NCBI GenBank assembly: GCA_021785655.1
Contig: JAJYET010000024.1
Coordinates: 1-37,279 of the forward strand
DNA length: 37,279 nt
DNA from: a bacterium
Lineage (GTDB): Bacteria; Chloroflexota; Dormibacteria; Aeolococcales; Bog-877
Direction: 5' to 3'
Shown: positions 8,153 through 15,285 of the stretch, piece by piece
Position numbering within the stretch: position 1 is the stretch's first letter
How the letters are laid out: every line of letters begins with the position of its first letter
Made by a program: the position numbers and the translations under genes
The notes under the pieces: generated by a model
What the model was told of the DNA's origin: nothing
What the model saw: only the letters and a program-made list of their open reading frames with translations
The model's database searches: none

Positions 8153-9181
8153 TCAGGAGATAACCGTCACCGGGTCGCTGGGGACGTCCTGGTTGTAGTT
8201 CTGCATCGCGTTCCAGAGCGTCGCCAGCGAGATCGTCTGCACCTCGGGCCCGTTGTACCCGGCCACCGAGCCAGCGCTCTCGGCGTAGGTGACGGTGTCG
8301 CCGCCGGCGGTCCCGGCGGAGAAGTTGTAGCCGATGACCGCGATCATGTGCTGGGCCTGGTAGCCGTCCCAGCCGGGGAGGGTGGCGGTCATCACGTGCA
8401 CCAGAACCGGGCTACCATGCCCGGCGCCCATAAGGCGCCCGAGCCCTGAAAGATCGGTCTCCACCTGTTGCTGGAAGACCGCCAGGGAGGTGATGTGGGT
8501 ACCGGTGTACGCGTAGCGCTGGGTCCCGGTGATCTGCCCCAGATAGGAGTTGATCGCCACCACGGCATTGGCCCCCGTGGTGCCGTACGACTCCACCACG
8601 TGGGCGACCACACCGATGGCATCCAGCGAGGGGACGGTGCCCGTCCAGGTGGACAGCAGGACGGCGATCGCCCCCTCGGCGCAGTAGTTCCGGTGGGCGT
8701 AGTCGTTCGGCTCGAGGTAGACCCGGACCGCCAGCTCCACCTCCTGCTTGGGGGAGGGCGGCGTGGGCGAGGCGGTGGCGGTCGGCGCTGAACCTCTCGG
8801 TGTACCGCTGGGCGTCGCCGCGGCTTCTGCCTGCTGCGTCGCGGCCGGCGCGGCGGAGGAAGGGCTCACGGCCCCGGCGCGGGGGGCCGGGGAACCACAG
8901 GAAGCCAGCAGCACAGATGCCAGGGACAAGAAGAGGAGGAGTGGGGTCCAGTGAGGGCGTTGCGCCGCCCGCCACCAACCTTCCGGGGAGCGCCGCGGCT
9001 CCCTCGCCGAACCGACCAGTCTGGCGATAGTCGTCTCCTGCCTCCGCCCACCCAGGGGCGAGTTGGCCCAGCCGTCGACCCGATTCTCCCCGACGAACCT
9101 GGGAATCTCATCGGACAGGAGAGGGGCAGCTCCGAGGCCAGAGCTCCAGCGGCCTCCCTGGTCCAAGACCCCGCATTCCAC
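8153..9181 (-). CDS. Secreted lipoprotein with C39-like (papain-fold) peptidase domain
   Basis: Predicted extracytoplasmic lipoprotein. A hydrophobic stretch [15 protein letters not shown] ends in a lipobox cysteine followed by G, then a Ser/Thr/Pro/Ala-rich linker of about 45 residues and a globular domain. That domain resembles the C39-like peptidase family (peptidase_C39_2): [15 protein letters not shown] supplies the putative catalytic cysteine and [12 protein letters not shown] the histidine. Substrate and activity are unknown. The start is a problem. Only GTG 9181 and TTG 9166 open this frame, which would leave about 80 residues in front of the hydrophobic segment, and no ATG, GTG or TTG lies close to the basic [13 protein letters not shown] stretch that looks like a normal signal-peptide n-region. 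A non-standard start (CTG near 9019) or a sequence error is possible. Confidence 0.65.
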   Translation of the reverse strand: MECGVLDQGGRWSSGLGAAPLLSDEIPRFVGENRVDGWANSPLGGRRQETTIARLVGSAREPRRSPEGWWRAAQRPHWTPLLLFLSLASVLLASCGSPAPRAGAVSPSSAAPAATQQAEAAATPSGTPRGSAPTATASPTPPSPKQEVELAVRVYLEPNDYAHRNYCAEGAIAVLLSTWTGTVPSLDAIGVVAHVVESYGTTGANAVVAINSYLGQITGTQRYAYTGTHITSLAVFQQQVETDLSGLGRLMGAGHGSPVLVHVMTATLPGWDGYQAQHMIAVIGYNFSAGTAGGDTVTYAESAGSVAGYNGPEVQTISLATLWNAMQNYNQDVPSDPVTVIS

Positions 9182-9252
9182 CCTGGACGCCGGCGATCAG
9201 GCTCCGTTCGACGAGGGTGACAGGTGGACCTCCGCCCTCGCGGTGCGCCGGC

Positions 9253-9267
9253 TCTCCGCTGCGGAGA
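9253..9267. promoter_or_regulatory. Inverted repeat between the lipoprotein and AAA ATPase genes
   Basis: TCTCCGC-T-GCGGAGA is a perfect 7-1-7 palindrome in the 182-base gap between the AAA ATPase stop and the lipoprotein gene start, both on the minus strand. There is no adjacent T-run, so an operator for the lipoprotein gene is at least as likely as a terminator. The rest of the gap shows nothing I can name. Confidence 0.3.
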
Positions 9268-9363
9268 TCGCGGGGAGGCAATCCCTGATCGCCTGCCCGG
9301 CGGGTGCGCGACCCCGGGCGGCACCCTGTGGACTTGAGGCACCCGCTCCAGCCGGATCCCGGA

Positions 9364-10509
9364 TCACTCGTACCGGCCGCGCAGCCACTCGGCGAGAAGC
9401 CCGTTGGCGATGGTCCAGGTGTTGCCTCTGCGCTCGGCGAGCTGGAGCCGCTCCAGCGCCAAGGCGGCGTCCAGGGTACCGCGGTGGCTGACCCCCACGA
9501 CCGCCTGCACCGCCCTGCCGGTCACCGCCCGTACCGGCCCCTGCGCCAGGAGCTTGAGGAGCCGCTGCTGGACCAGGCTGAGACGGTCGAAAACGAGGGT
9601 GAACTCCTCGCGCTGGTCGTCGATGGCATAGGCCACCGCCGCGTCGACCAGCTCTTCGGTGATCTCCTCCGCGCTGAGAGCGAACGCCCAGAAGGCGAGG
9701 AGCTGGACGTCGTTGGGAATCCCCGCCGCGGCCTGGTAGATGCGGCTGGCCGCCGCCACCGAGAGGTGCTTCCCGGCCGAGGCTGCCCGCCCTGTCAGGT
9801 AGGGGATGAAGTCCGCCTCGGAGATCTTCCCAAGGTAGAGCTTGGCCCCCACGTTGTAGAGAGCGCCGTGCTCCGGCGAGCTCACCATCGCCTCCATGAT
9901 GTGGCGCTTGCTGCCGGCGAAGACCAGGCTCACCCCGGGGAGGTCGTCCACCAGATCCTTGAAGATGTCCGCGATCAGGGGGGCGATCTCGTACGCCTTC
10001 TGGAACTCGTCGATCACCAGGGAGACCGGGTGATCCGGGTCGTCGGCCGCCAGGTCCCCCAGGATCCGCACCACCTCCGGAAGGACGGCCCGCCAGTCCG
10101 ACGCCGCCAGGCTGGGCCCGAGGGAGACACCCTCCACCAGCCCCGAGGCCGGATCGATCCGGATCTCCGGAGCCACCCGGATTCGCCGCAGCCAGCGACT
10201 GAACTCGGTGGCCCGACCCCGCACCCATCCCAGGGGCCCCGAGACCACCCCGTGCATCAGGGTCTGGACCACGTCGTCGGCGCTGCTGCACTTGATGAGG
10301 CTGACCCGGCCGGTCCGACCTCCGCTGGCCTCCACCAGGTCGACGGCTCGGCGAAGAAGCGAGGTCTTGCCATAACGCCGGGGCGCGATGAGGATGAGAT
10401 TCTGGCCGTTGAGCATGACCGCGGCCAGCCTCTCCAGTTGCTCGGTCCGGTCGGTGAAATGGAGCTCGTCGACGGGCGAGCCGAAGTGGTACGGGTTGGT
10501 CGCGCTCAT
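9364..10509 (-). CDS. Archaeal-type (PF01637-like) AAA/STAND ATPase with C-terminal winged helix
   Basis: Stand-alone P-loop ATPase of 381 residues. The opening NPYHFGSPV...FTDRTEQLERL is the usual entry to this family. Walker A is APRRYGKTS, Walker B is SLVIDEFQKA, and sensor-like FAGSKRHIMEAM follows. The C-terminal 80 residues look like a winged helix (LSLVQQRLLKLLAQG...LERLQLAERRGNTWTI). Such proteins are scattered, often horizontally moved NTPases whose job is poorly defined; some relatives act in signalling or defence. No partner gene is adjacent: the neighbours are a lipoprotein gene downstream and an empty kilobase upstream. ATG 10509 fits because a TACGAT box (10521-10516 on the minus strand) ends six bases before it, implying a leaderless transcript. 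Confidence 0.85.
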   Translation of the reverse strand: MSATNPYHFGSPVDELHFTDRTEQLERLAAVMLNGQNLILIAPRRYGKTSLLRRAVDLVEASGGRTGRVSLIKCSSADDVVQTLMHGVVSGPLGWVRGRATEFSRWLRRIRVAPEIRIDPASGLVEGVSLGPSLAASDWRAVLPEVVRILGDLAADDPDHPVSLVIDEFQKAYEIAPLIADIFKDLVDDLPGVSLVFAGSKRHIMEAMVSSPEHGALYNVGAKLYLGKISEADFIPYLTGRAASAGKHLSVAAASRIYQAAAGIPNDVQLLAFWAFALSAEEITEELVDAAVAYAIDDQREEFTLVFDRLSLVQQRLLKLLAQGPVRAVTGRAVQAVVGVSHRGTLDAALALERLQLAERRGNTWTIANGLLAEWLRGRYE

Positions 10510-10515
10510 GGCGCA

Positions 10516-10554
10516 ATCGTAGCACGCTTAAGGTTTACATGCTCTCCCTTTACA
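10516..10554 (-). promoter_or_regulatory. Promoter region of the AAA ATPase gene with TTTACA repeats
   Basis: TACGAT (10521-10516, minus strand) is a fair -10 box just six bases from the ATG. On the plus strand two TTTACA hexamers stand at 10534-10539 and 10549-10554, 15 bases apart; read on the minus strand they are TGTAAA repeats lying 13-38 bases upstream of the -10. They could be regulator half-sites. No convincing -35 hexamer is seen. Confidence 0.4.
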
Positions 10555-10559
10555 CACTC

Positions 10560-11560
10560 CAGCGTTCTAATAGGGAGACTCCGGTAGGGTGCGGGATGAG
10601 GCGACCGGGCGCGGCGGTCGCGCACCAATCTTGGCCACCCCGTTCCTTGTCGCCTGCGATCGCGACGTGAAGGCAGCCGTTCTGCAGCTGACCGAGGGTG
10701 AGCGGTTCCCCCGCCCCGCCACCCTGGCCGGCCCCGGCGCCGCCCCGAGCCGGCCCGAGACCGGCCGCTCCTGCCGATCTTGGCAAACTGCGTCGCCAGT
10801 GCCCGGCCTGGAGCCTGCCCGGCGGTGTTCCTCTCCTCCTGGGCTTGGTTCTCGGCGCCTCCTCCCAGGGCCCCCGGTGGCTCCGCCGCTCTGGCACCGT
10901 CCGCCGGCGGCCCTGGAGCACATGCTCCCCACCATCCAGCTCGTGTTCGCTGCCGGGGCCGGGCGGATCATCCTCGCCACCGAGAGTCGCCTGGTGGGGA
11001 AGGAGTAATCCCCGGGTACCGGCCCGATCATCGCGCCACCCGGGAGTGGTCGAGCCCAGCTGGTCCTCGCCGGGCCGTCGGCCACGCCTCTGATCGGCGC
11101 CGCCCTCCTGCTCGACCGCTGCTCCCGGGCGCCATCGGGACCCAGCCTGATCACCCTGCACCTCCCCGGGCGCCGGCGCGGACGGGGAATCCGCCCGCGG
11201 TCGGCTGGCGGGATCCCGGGCTGGGGGGCGCCAGCTGCCCCACCAGCGCCGCCACCTGCGCTGCGGCCGGGGTGGGGCGGCGCCAACCCGCTCCCTCAAC
11301 TCGGGAGTGGTCCCCAGCATCCTTTTCTCTCCCCGGGGCGACGCCCTCGCCCTGGCGTTGCGAGGCCTCGTCCAGCTCCATCACCTGCACCTCGGGCTGG
11401 TCCGGGGCGGCCCGCCCCGACCCGACCCGGCATCGGCTTTCCCCGGCGCGGGTGGGCAGGTGGCCTCTGGGCCAGGTCCTGCCCCAGCCCCTCTCTCAAC
11501 TGCCCCAACGGGGGGCCCTCGGGTGAGTGGCGGCCTGGACCCTGGGGCTACGACGGCTGG
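10560..11560. other. About 1 kb without a supportable gene
   Basis: Open frames cover this stretch on both strands, but they are rich in Arg, Pro and Gly with no domain pattern, as expected from chance reading of G+C-rich DNA. Two short pieces of one plus-strand frame look more protein-like: about 10622-10740 (ILATPFLVACDRD, AAVLQLTEGE) and about 10915-11005 (LEHMLPTIQLVFAAGAG). The reading between them does not. A decayed gene with frameshifts is possible; I do not recognise it. Confidence 0.4.
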
Positions 11561-11565
11561 CGGCG

Positions 11566-11579
11566 CTGACCTCGGTCAG
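11566..11579. promoter_or_regulatory. Inverted repeat upstream of the ilv-leu promoter
   Basis: CTGACC-TC-GGTCAG is a perfect 6-2-6 inverted repeat about 55 bases upstream of the -35 box of the ilv-leu operon. The place suits an activator or a repressor acting on this promoter. The protein is unknown. Confidence 0.35.
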
Positions 11580-11606
11580 GGACGGCAGCCTGTCTGGATG
11601 GCGCTG

Positions 11607-11627
11607 CCGGCAACACGAACCGGCAAC
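11607..11627 (+). promoter_or_regulatory. Tandem CCGGCAAC repeats next to the ilv-leu -35 box
   Basis: CCGGCAAC occurs at 11607-11614 and again at 11620-11627, 13 bases apart, ending five bases before the -35 hexamer. The pair also lies inside an imperfect dyad (GCGCTGCCGG against CCGGCAACGGCGC). Either reading would suit a transcription factor contacting RNA polymerase. This is sequence pattern only. Confidence 0.4.
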
Positions 11628-11632
11628 GGCGC

Positions 11633-11661
11633 TTGACGCCGTCGGGCGAGCCTGCTATACC
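11633..11661 (+). promoter_or_regulatory. Sigma-70-type promoter of the ilv-leu operon
   Basis: TTGACG (11633-11638), a 17-base spacer and TATACC (11656-11661) make the best promoter in the window. Transcription should begin near 11668, about a dozen bases before the leader-peptide ATG. It drives the leader peptide, the attenuator and, on read-through, the genes from 11834 to 22082. Confidence 0.75.
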
Positions 11662-11679
11662 TGGGTCACCTTGAACGCG

Positions 11680-11754
11680 ATGCAGCGCACCCTGGCGGCC
11701 CTCGAGAGCCCGATGGCTCTAGTACTCCTAATTACCGGAGGGGCCGTCAGCTAG
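11680..11754 (+). CDS. Branched-chain attenuation leader peptide (24 residues, Leu-Val-Leu-Leu-Ile run)
   Basis: A 24-codon frame begins at ATG 11680 and ends with TAG 11752-11754. Its second half reads MALVLLITGGAVS, encoded in part as CTA GTA CTC CTA ATT (11719-11733): five consecutive branched-chain codons, two of them CTA, which should be scarce in such G+C-rich DNA. It sits between the operon promoter and a strong terminator, so it is most simply a control peptide comparable to IvbL and IlvL of enterobacteria, made to sense charged Leu and Val tRNA and not for the product. No Shine-Dalgarno lies before ATG 11680, in keeping with a very short leader; an inner ATG (11713, preceded by GAGAG) and an upstream in-frame TTG (11671) are alternative starts. 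The sequence is read directly; the function is inferred. Confidence 0.8.
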   Translation: MQRTLAALESPMALVLLITGGAVS

Positions 11755-11805
11755 CGTCTGCGCGTCAGTACCGAGCTTGCAGCCCCCCGGAGACCCCGGG
11801 GGGCT
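11697..11805 (+). promoter_or_regulatory. Three-state transcription attenuator of the ilv-leu operon
   Basis: Three competing pairings can be drawn. Segment 1 GGCCCTC (11697-11703) pairs with segment 2 GAGGGGCC (11738-11745, one bulged G). Segment 2 as CCGGAGGGGC (11735-11744) pairs with segment 3 GCCCCCCGG (11782-11790, one bulged A) as antiterminator. Segment 3 as AGCCCCCCGG (11781-11790) pairs with segment 4 (11796-11805) as terminator. The control codons lie between segments 1 and 2. A ribosome stalled on the first Leu/Val codons would cover segment 1 and free segment 2 to hold segment 3, so the operon is read; a ribosome reaching the stop codon would cover segment 2 and let the terminator form. 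A small hairpin AGAGCC-CGAT-GGCTCT (11705-11720) also overlaps the control region. The pairings were found by eye, not by energy calculation. Confidence 0.72.
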
Positions 11806-11811
11806 TTTTTT
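11781..11811 (+). terminator. Rho-independent terminator within the ilv-leu leader
   Basis: A perfect 10-base-pair stem (AGCCCCCCGG, loop AGACC, CCGGGGGGCT) runs into seven T residues. It is the strongest intrinsic terminator in the window and it lies before, not after, the structural genes, so it must act conditionally as the attenuator's terminator arm. Confidence 0.9.
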
Positions 11812-11833
11812 GTACCCGTTAGGAGGATTGGAA

Positions 11834-12019
11834 GTGCAGGAACGACAGGACCAGGGACCGAGGGCGGAGACCTTCCCCGAGGACATCGCGCTCAGCGAGG
11901 CCGGGCGCAACTGGGTGCGCCGGCGTCACGCCGCCGAGCCCTCCCATGAGGTCCGCCGGCTGGCCGCCGACGCCGCGGTCACGGCCTCCATCGCCAGCGC
12001 CTACGGCACCGACTGGTAG
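11834..12019 (+). CDS. Uncharacterised 61-residue protein, first structural ORF of the ilv-leu operon
   Basis: GTG 11834 follows a perfect AGGAGG (11821-11826) at seven bases, the best ribosome site in the operon, and opens a 61-codon frame ending TAG 12017-12019, five bases before ilvB. The product is soluble, charged and mostly helical by appearance (acidic start, then GRNWVRRRH, then an Ala-rich segment ending AYGTDW); it has no cysteine, signal peptide or membrane segment. I recognise no family. The position, between the attenuator terminator and ilvB, means it is made only when the attenuator is read through. It could be an accessory subunit or a stability factor of the synthase, or simply a coupling ORF that delivers ribosomes to ilvB, which has no clear site of its own. 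Confidence 0.65.
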   Translation: MQERQDQGPRAETFPEDIALSEAGRNWVRRRHAAEPSHEVRRLAADAAVTASIASAYGTDW

Positions 12020-12024
12020 TCGCC

Positions 12025-13758
12025 GTGTCCACCTTCCCCGCCTTCCGCCAGGACCGCCAGAGCCAGCCGGAGCTGGAGGTGGTCCAAGCTCGCAGCGGCG
12101 CCGAGGTGCTGCTCTCGGCGTTGGTGGGGCAGGGTGTGGACACCGTGTTCGGAATCCCAGGCGGCGCCAACCTCCCGATCTACCGGCATCTCCCCCAGTT
12201 CCCCATCTGGCACGTACTGGTGCGGCACGAGCAGGGGGCGGCGCACATGGCGGACGGGTACGCCAGGGCGAGCGGCAGGGTGGGTGTCTGCATGGCCACC
12301 TCCGGCCCCGGTGCCCTCAACCTCGTGACGGGCCTGGCGACAGCCCACTTCGACTCGGTCCCGGTAGTCGCCATCACGGGCCAGGTCGCCACCCCGACCA
12401 TCGGCACGGACGCGTTCCAGGAGTCGGACGTGATCGGGTCCTGCCTCTCCGTCACCAAGCACAGCTACCAGCTGCGCGACCCCGGGGAGATCGAGGAGGT
12501 GGTGGCGGAGGCCTTCCAGGTCGCCCGGACCGGGCGCCCGGGGGCGGTCCTGATCGACATTCCCAAGGATGTGCAGCAGGCCCACCTCGGGGACGACCGG
12601 CCACTTGGACGCCTCCGACGGCACGCCGCCCCGGTGCCGGCGCCGGAGGAGCAGATCGAGACCGCCGCGGCCCACCTCTCTCTCGCCCGGCGCCCGGTGA
12701 TCCTGGCGGGCCGTGGAGTGGCCATCGCCGGAGCCCAGTCGACGCTGCTCAAGCTGGCCACGAAGCTGGACATCCCGGTCGGCACCACCCTGCTGGGCAC
12801 CGGGGTGTTCCCCAATCCCCACCCCCTGAGCCTCGGGCTGGTGGGGTTCATGGGCACCGGCTACTGCAACCGGGCGGTCACCGACTGCGACGTCCTGCTG
12901 ATGGTGGGGATGCGGGCAGACGACCGCGTCACCTGCCGCCTGGACGGCTTCGCCCCCCGGGCGGAGCACGTCATCCATGTCAACGTAGACCCGGCCGAAC
13001 TGGGGAAGACGGTAGCGGCGGACTGCCCGATCGTGGGTGACGCCCGGGACGTGCTGGAGCGGCTTCTGGCCCAGGTGGAGCCCAGCTCCCGCCCGGCCTG
13101 GCGGAGGCAGGTGGAGAGCTGGCGCCTCCGGCACCCGCTGCGGCACCCCCACAACGGGCGGCTCCAGCCCCAGCAGGTGCTCCGAGCCTACTACGCCCGC
13201 CGCCGCCCCGCCGACATCACCGTCGCCGACGTCGGTCTGAACCAGATGTGGGCGGCCACCGGCTGGAGCGGGGATGAGGCCGGGCTGTTCCTCAACTCCG
13301 GGGGCCAGGGGACGATGGGCTTCGCCCTCCCCGCGGCCATCGGGGCCCAGGCTGCCGCCCCCATGAGCCGGGTCTTCGCCATCTGCGGAGAGGGCGGGTT
13401 GGTGATGACGGTGCAGGAGCTGGCCACCGCGGTGGAGGCCAACCTTCCGGTCAAGGTGCTGATCCTCAACAACCGCCAGCTGGGAATGGTCCGCCAGTTT
13501 CAGGACGACTTCTACGGCGGGGTCCGCTCTCAGGTGGACCACGTGGTGACCCCCGACTTCCCGGCCCTGGCCCGGGCGTTTGGCTGCTTCGGGGAGGTGG
13601 TGGAAGACCTCGCGGAGGTCGGGCCCGCCCTGGACCGGGCGATCGCCCACCCCGGGCCGGCGGTCCTGGAGTTCCGGATCGACCCCGAGGCGGGAGTCTT
13701 CCCCATCGTGCCTCTGGGCGGCACCCTCTCGGAGTTCGTCGAGTGCCCATACCCGTGA
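12025..13758 (+). CDS. ilvB: Acetolactate (acetohydroxyacid) synthase, large catalytic subunit
   Basis: ThDP- and FAD-dependent enzyme joining two pyruvates to acetolactate, or pyruvate with 2-ketobutyrate to acetohydroxybutyrate, the first shared step of branched-chain synthesis. It has 577 residues in the usual three domains: ThDP PYR domain (GVDTVFGIPGG, catalytic Glu69 in VRHEQGAAHMADGYAR), FAD-contacting middle domain, and PP domain. The PP motif reads GEGG at 455-458 where the family has GDG, so the Mg/ThDP-binding Asp is replaced by Glu456. Two positions known from herbicide work in plant enzymes also differ: Pro197 is Ala122 (GQVATPTIGTDAFQE) and Trp574 is Phe492 (GMVRQFQDDF). GTG 12025 follows the small ORF by five bases and overlaps the ilvN start, so expression depends on the shared leader. 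Confidence 0.95.
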   Translation: MSTFPAFRQDRQSQPELEVVQARSGAEVLLSALVGQGVDTVFGIPGGANLPIYRHLPQFPIWHVLVRHEQGAAHMADGYARASGRVGVCMATSGPGALNLVTGLATAHFDSVPVVAITGQVATPTIGTDAFQESDVIGSCLSVTKHSYQLRDPGEIEEVVAEAFQVARTGRPGAVLIDIPKDVQQAHLGDDRPLGRLRRHAAPVPAPEEQIETAAAHLSLARRPVILAGRGVAIAGAQSTLLKLATKLDIPVGTTLLGTGVFPNPHPLSLGLVGFMGTGYCNRAVTDCDVLLMVGMRADDRVTCRLDGFAPRAEHVIHVNVDPAELGKTVAADCPIVGDARDVLERLLAQVEPSSRPAWRRQVESWRLRHPLRHPHNGRLQPQQVLRAYYARRRPADITVADVGLNQMWAATGWSGDEAGLFLNSGGQGTMGFALPAAIGAQAAAPMSRVFAICGEGGLVMTVQELATAVEANLPVKVLILNNRQLGMVRQFQDDFYGGVRSQVDHVVTPDFPALARAFGCFGEVVEDLAEVGPALDRAIAHPGPAVLEFRIDPEAGVFPIVPLGGTLSEFVECPYP

Positions 13759-14255
13759 CCGGGTCCGCCAGCTCGCCCCGGCTCCTCTGCGTCCGGGTGG
13801 AGGACCGTGCGGGGATCCTGCAGCGGGTCACCAACTGCGTGAGCCGCCGGGGGCACCATCTCCTCTCCTGCGCTGTGGCCAAGGGGCCCGAGCAGGGCGA
13901 GCTGCGGCTCTGGCTGCGGGTCGACACCGGGATCCAGCCCCCCGAGCAGGCGGCCCTGCAGCTGCGCAAGCTCATCGACGTGGTGGCGGTGGAGGACCTG
14001 ACCGAGACCGGGGTCAGGGAGTGGACCCTCGGACTCTTCGAGTTCCGGGCCCCCTTCGCCAGGGGGCTGGAGCCCGAGCTCGGGAGGCGAGGGGCCCAGG
14101 TGGTGGAACGCACCCCCGAGCGGCTGGTCGCGGCTCTCGGCGGCCCACCCCCGGCGCTGGATGCGGCCCAGAGCGTGTTCGCCGGGCTGGGCCTCCGGGA
14201 CTTCGCCCGCGGCCGTCCGATAGCCCTTCAGCCCGCCGTGCCCCAGGAGGCTTGA
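13755..14255 (+). CDS. ilvN: Acetolactate synthase regulatory (small) subunit, ACT domain
   Basis: Regulatory partner of IlvB that confers valine feedback and raises catalytic activity. The N-terminal 75 residues form an ACT domain ([29 protein letters not shown] corresponds to the first strand, ligand loop and helix); about 90 residues follow as the divergent second domain, for 166 in all, a normal size. The preferred start GTG 13755 overlaps the ilvB stop as GTGA; GTG 13743 in the same frame, with a 16-base overlap, is the alternative. The second half diverges a good deal from enterobacterial IlvN/IlvH, and the classic NRPG of the ligand loop is DRAG here, so valine sensitivity is likely but not certain. 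Confidence 0.88.
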   Translation: MTGSASSPRLLCVRVEDRAGILQRVTNCVSRRGHHLLSCAVAKGPEQGELRLWLRVDTGIQPPEQAALQLRKLIDVVAVEDLTETGVREWTLGLFEFRAPFARGLEPELGRRGAQVVERTPERLVAALGGPPPALDAAQSVFAGLGLRDFARGRPIALQPAVPQEA

Positions 14256-14259
14256 CCAG

Positions 14260-15285
14260 ATGCAGATCTTCTACGACCAGGACGCGGACCCCGGCCAGCT
14301 GGCGGGGGCTGAGGTGGCCATCCTCGGCTACGGCAGCCAGGGCCATGCCCACGCCCAGAACCTCCGCGACAGCGGGTACCAGGTTCGGGTGGGCCTTCCC
14401 CCGGGCAGCCGCAGCCGGGTGCGGGCCGCGGCCGACGGCTTTCCGGTGCTGTCCCCGGATGAGGCGGCCAGGGGCGCCGACGTGGTAATGGTGCTGGTGC
14501 CGGACCACGACCAGGCCCAGCTCTTCCGGGACGGCCTGGCGGCCGCGCTCGAGCCGGGGTGCCTGCTGCTCTTCGCCCACGGCTTCGCCATCCACTACGG
14601 GACGGTGGTGCCGCCCGGGGAGTGCGACGTGGCCATGGTCGCGCCCAAGGCCCCGGGCCACATGGTGCGCTCCTGCTTCCGAGAGGAGATCGGCTGCCCG
14701 GCGCTGGTGGCCGTACACCAGGACCGCAGCGGCAGGGCGCTGGCGCGGGCCCTGGCCTATGCCAGGGGGATCGGGGCCACCCGGGCCGGCGTGCTGCTCA
14801 CCACCTTCCGTGAGGAGACCGAGACCGACCTCTTCGGGGAGCAGGCGGTCCTCTGCGGCGGGGTGTCGGCGCTGGTCAAGGCGGGGTTCGAGACCCTGAC
14901 CGAGGCGGGCTACCAGCCGGAGCTGGCCTACTTCGAGTGCCTCCACGAGCTGAAGCTGATCGTCGACCTGATGTACCAGGGGGGGCTCTCGCTGATGCGC
15001 TACAGCGTCAGCGACACCGCCGAGTTCGGCGACTACCAGAGCGGGGAGTTCCTCATCGACCAGAGCGTGCGCCAGCGGATGCGCCAGGTGTTGCAGCAGA
15101 TCCAGGACGGCAGCTTCGCCGAGCGCTGGATCGACGAGAACCGCTCCGGCCGCCGGGCCTTCCTCGACCGCCGAGAGCGGGAGGCCCGGCATCCCATCGA
15201 GGAGGTGGGGGCGCGCCTGCGCGGCCAGATGAGCTGGATCCGGCCCGTCGCCGAGGTTCCGGCCCCGGCGGGGGAGAGGGCATGA
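14260..15285 (+). CDS. ilvC: Ketol-acid reductoisomerase, class I
   Basis: Converts acetolactate and acetohydroxybutyrate to the dihydroxy acids through Mg-dependent alkyl migration and NADPH reduction. The 341-residue length is typical of the short class I form. The Rossmann motif is [16 protein letters not shown] (about 20-35). The cofactor loop VGLPPGSRS ends in serines, as in NADPH-using enzymes. The metal ligands lie in the knotted C-terminal domain ([13 protein letters not shown], then [15 protein letters not shown]). ATG 14260 follows AGGAGG at nine bases and the ilvN stop at four bases; its own stop overlaps the leuA start as ATGA. Confidence 0.96.
   Translation: MQIFYDQDADPGQLAGAEVAILGYGSQGHAHAQNLRDSGYQVRVGLPPGSRSRVRAAADGFPVLSPDEAARGADVVMVLVPDHDQAQLFRDGLAAALEPGCLLLFAHGFAIHYGTVVPPGECDVAMVAPKAPGHMVRSCFREEIGCPALVAVHQDRSGRALARALAYARGIGATRAGVLLTTFREETETDLFGEQAVLCGGVSALVKAGFETLTEAGYQPELAYFECLHELKLIVDLMYQGGLSLMRYSVSDTAEFGDYQSGEFLIDQSVRQRMRQVLQQIQDGSFAERWIDENRSGRRAFLDRREREARHPIEEVGARLRGQMSWIRPVAEVPAPAGERA

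Noticed and set aside
10567-11320. Two overlapping minus-strand frames of 239 and 256 codons
   Set aside because: Both are Arg/Pro/Gly-rich with no motif or plausible start context; composition matches chance frames elsewhere in the window.
11640-11811. T-box riboswitch in front of the ilv-leu operon
   Set aside because: No T-box sequence that would pair with the tRNA acceptor end was seen, and the leader holds a translated control-codon run, which points to ribosome-mediated attenuation.
12001-13650. 549-codon minus-strand frame opposite ilvB
   Set aside because: His/Arg/Gly-rich reading with no recognisable motif; ilvB on the other strand is unmistakable.
14937-15281. Upstream in-frame extension of leuA into ilvC
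   Set aside because: The ATGA overlap at 15282 and the family start at [10 protein letters not shown] make the shorter start correct; the extension is ilvC read out of frame.
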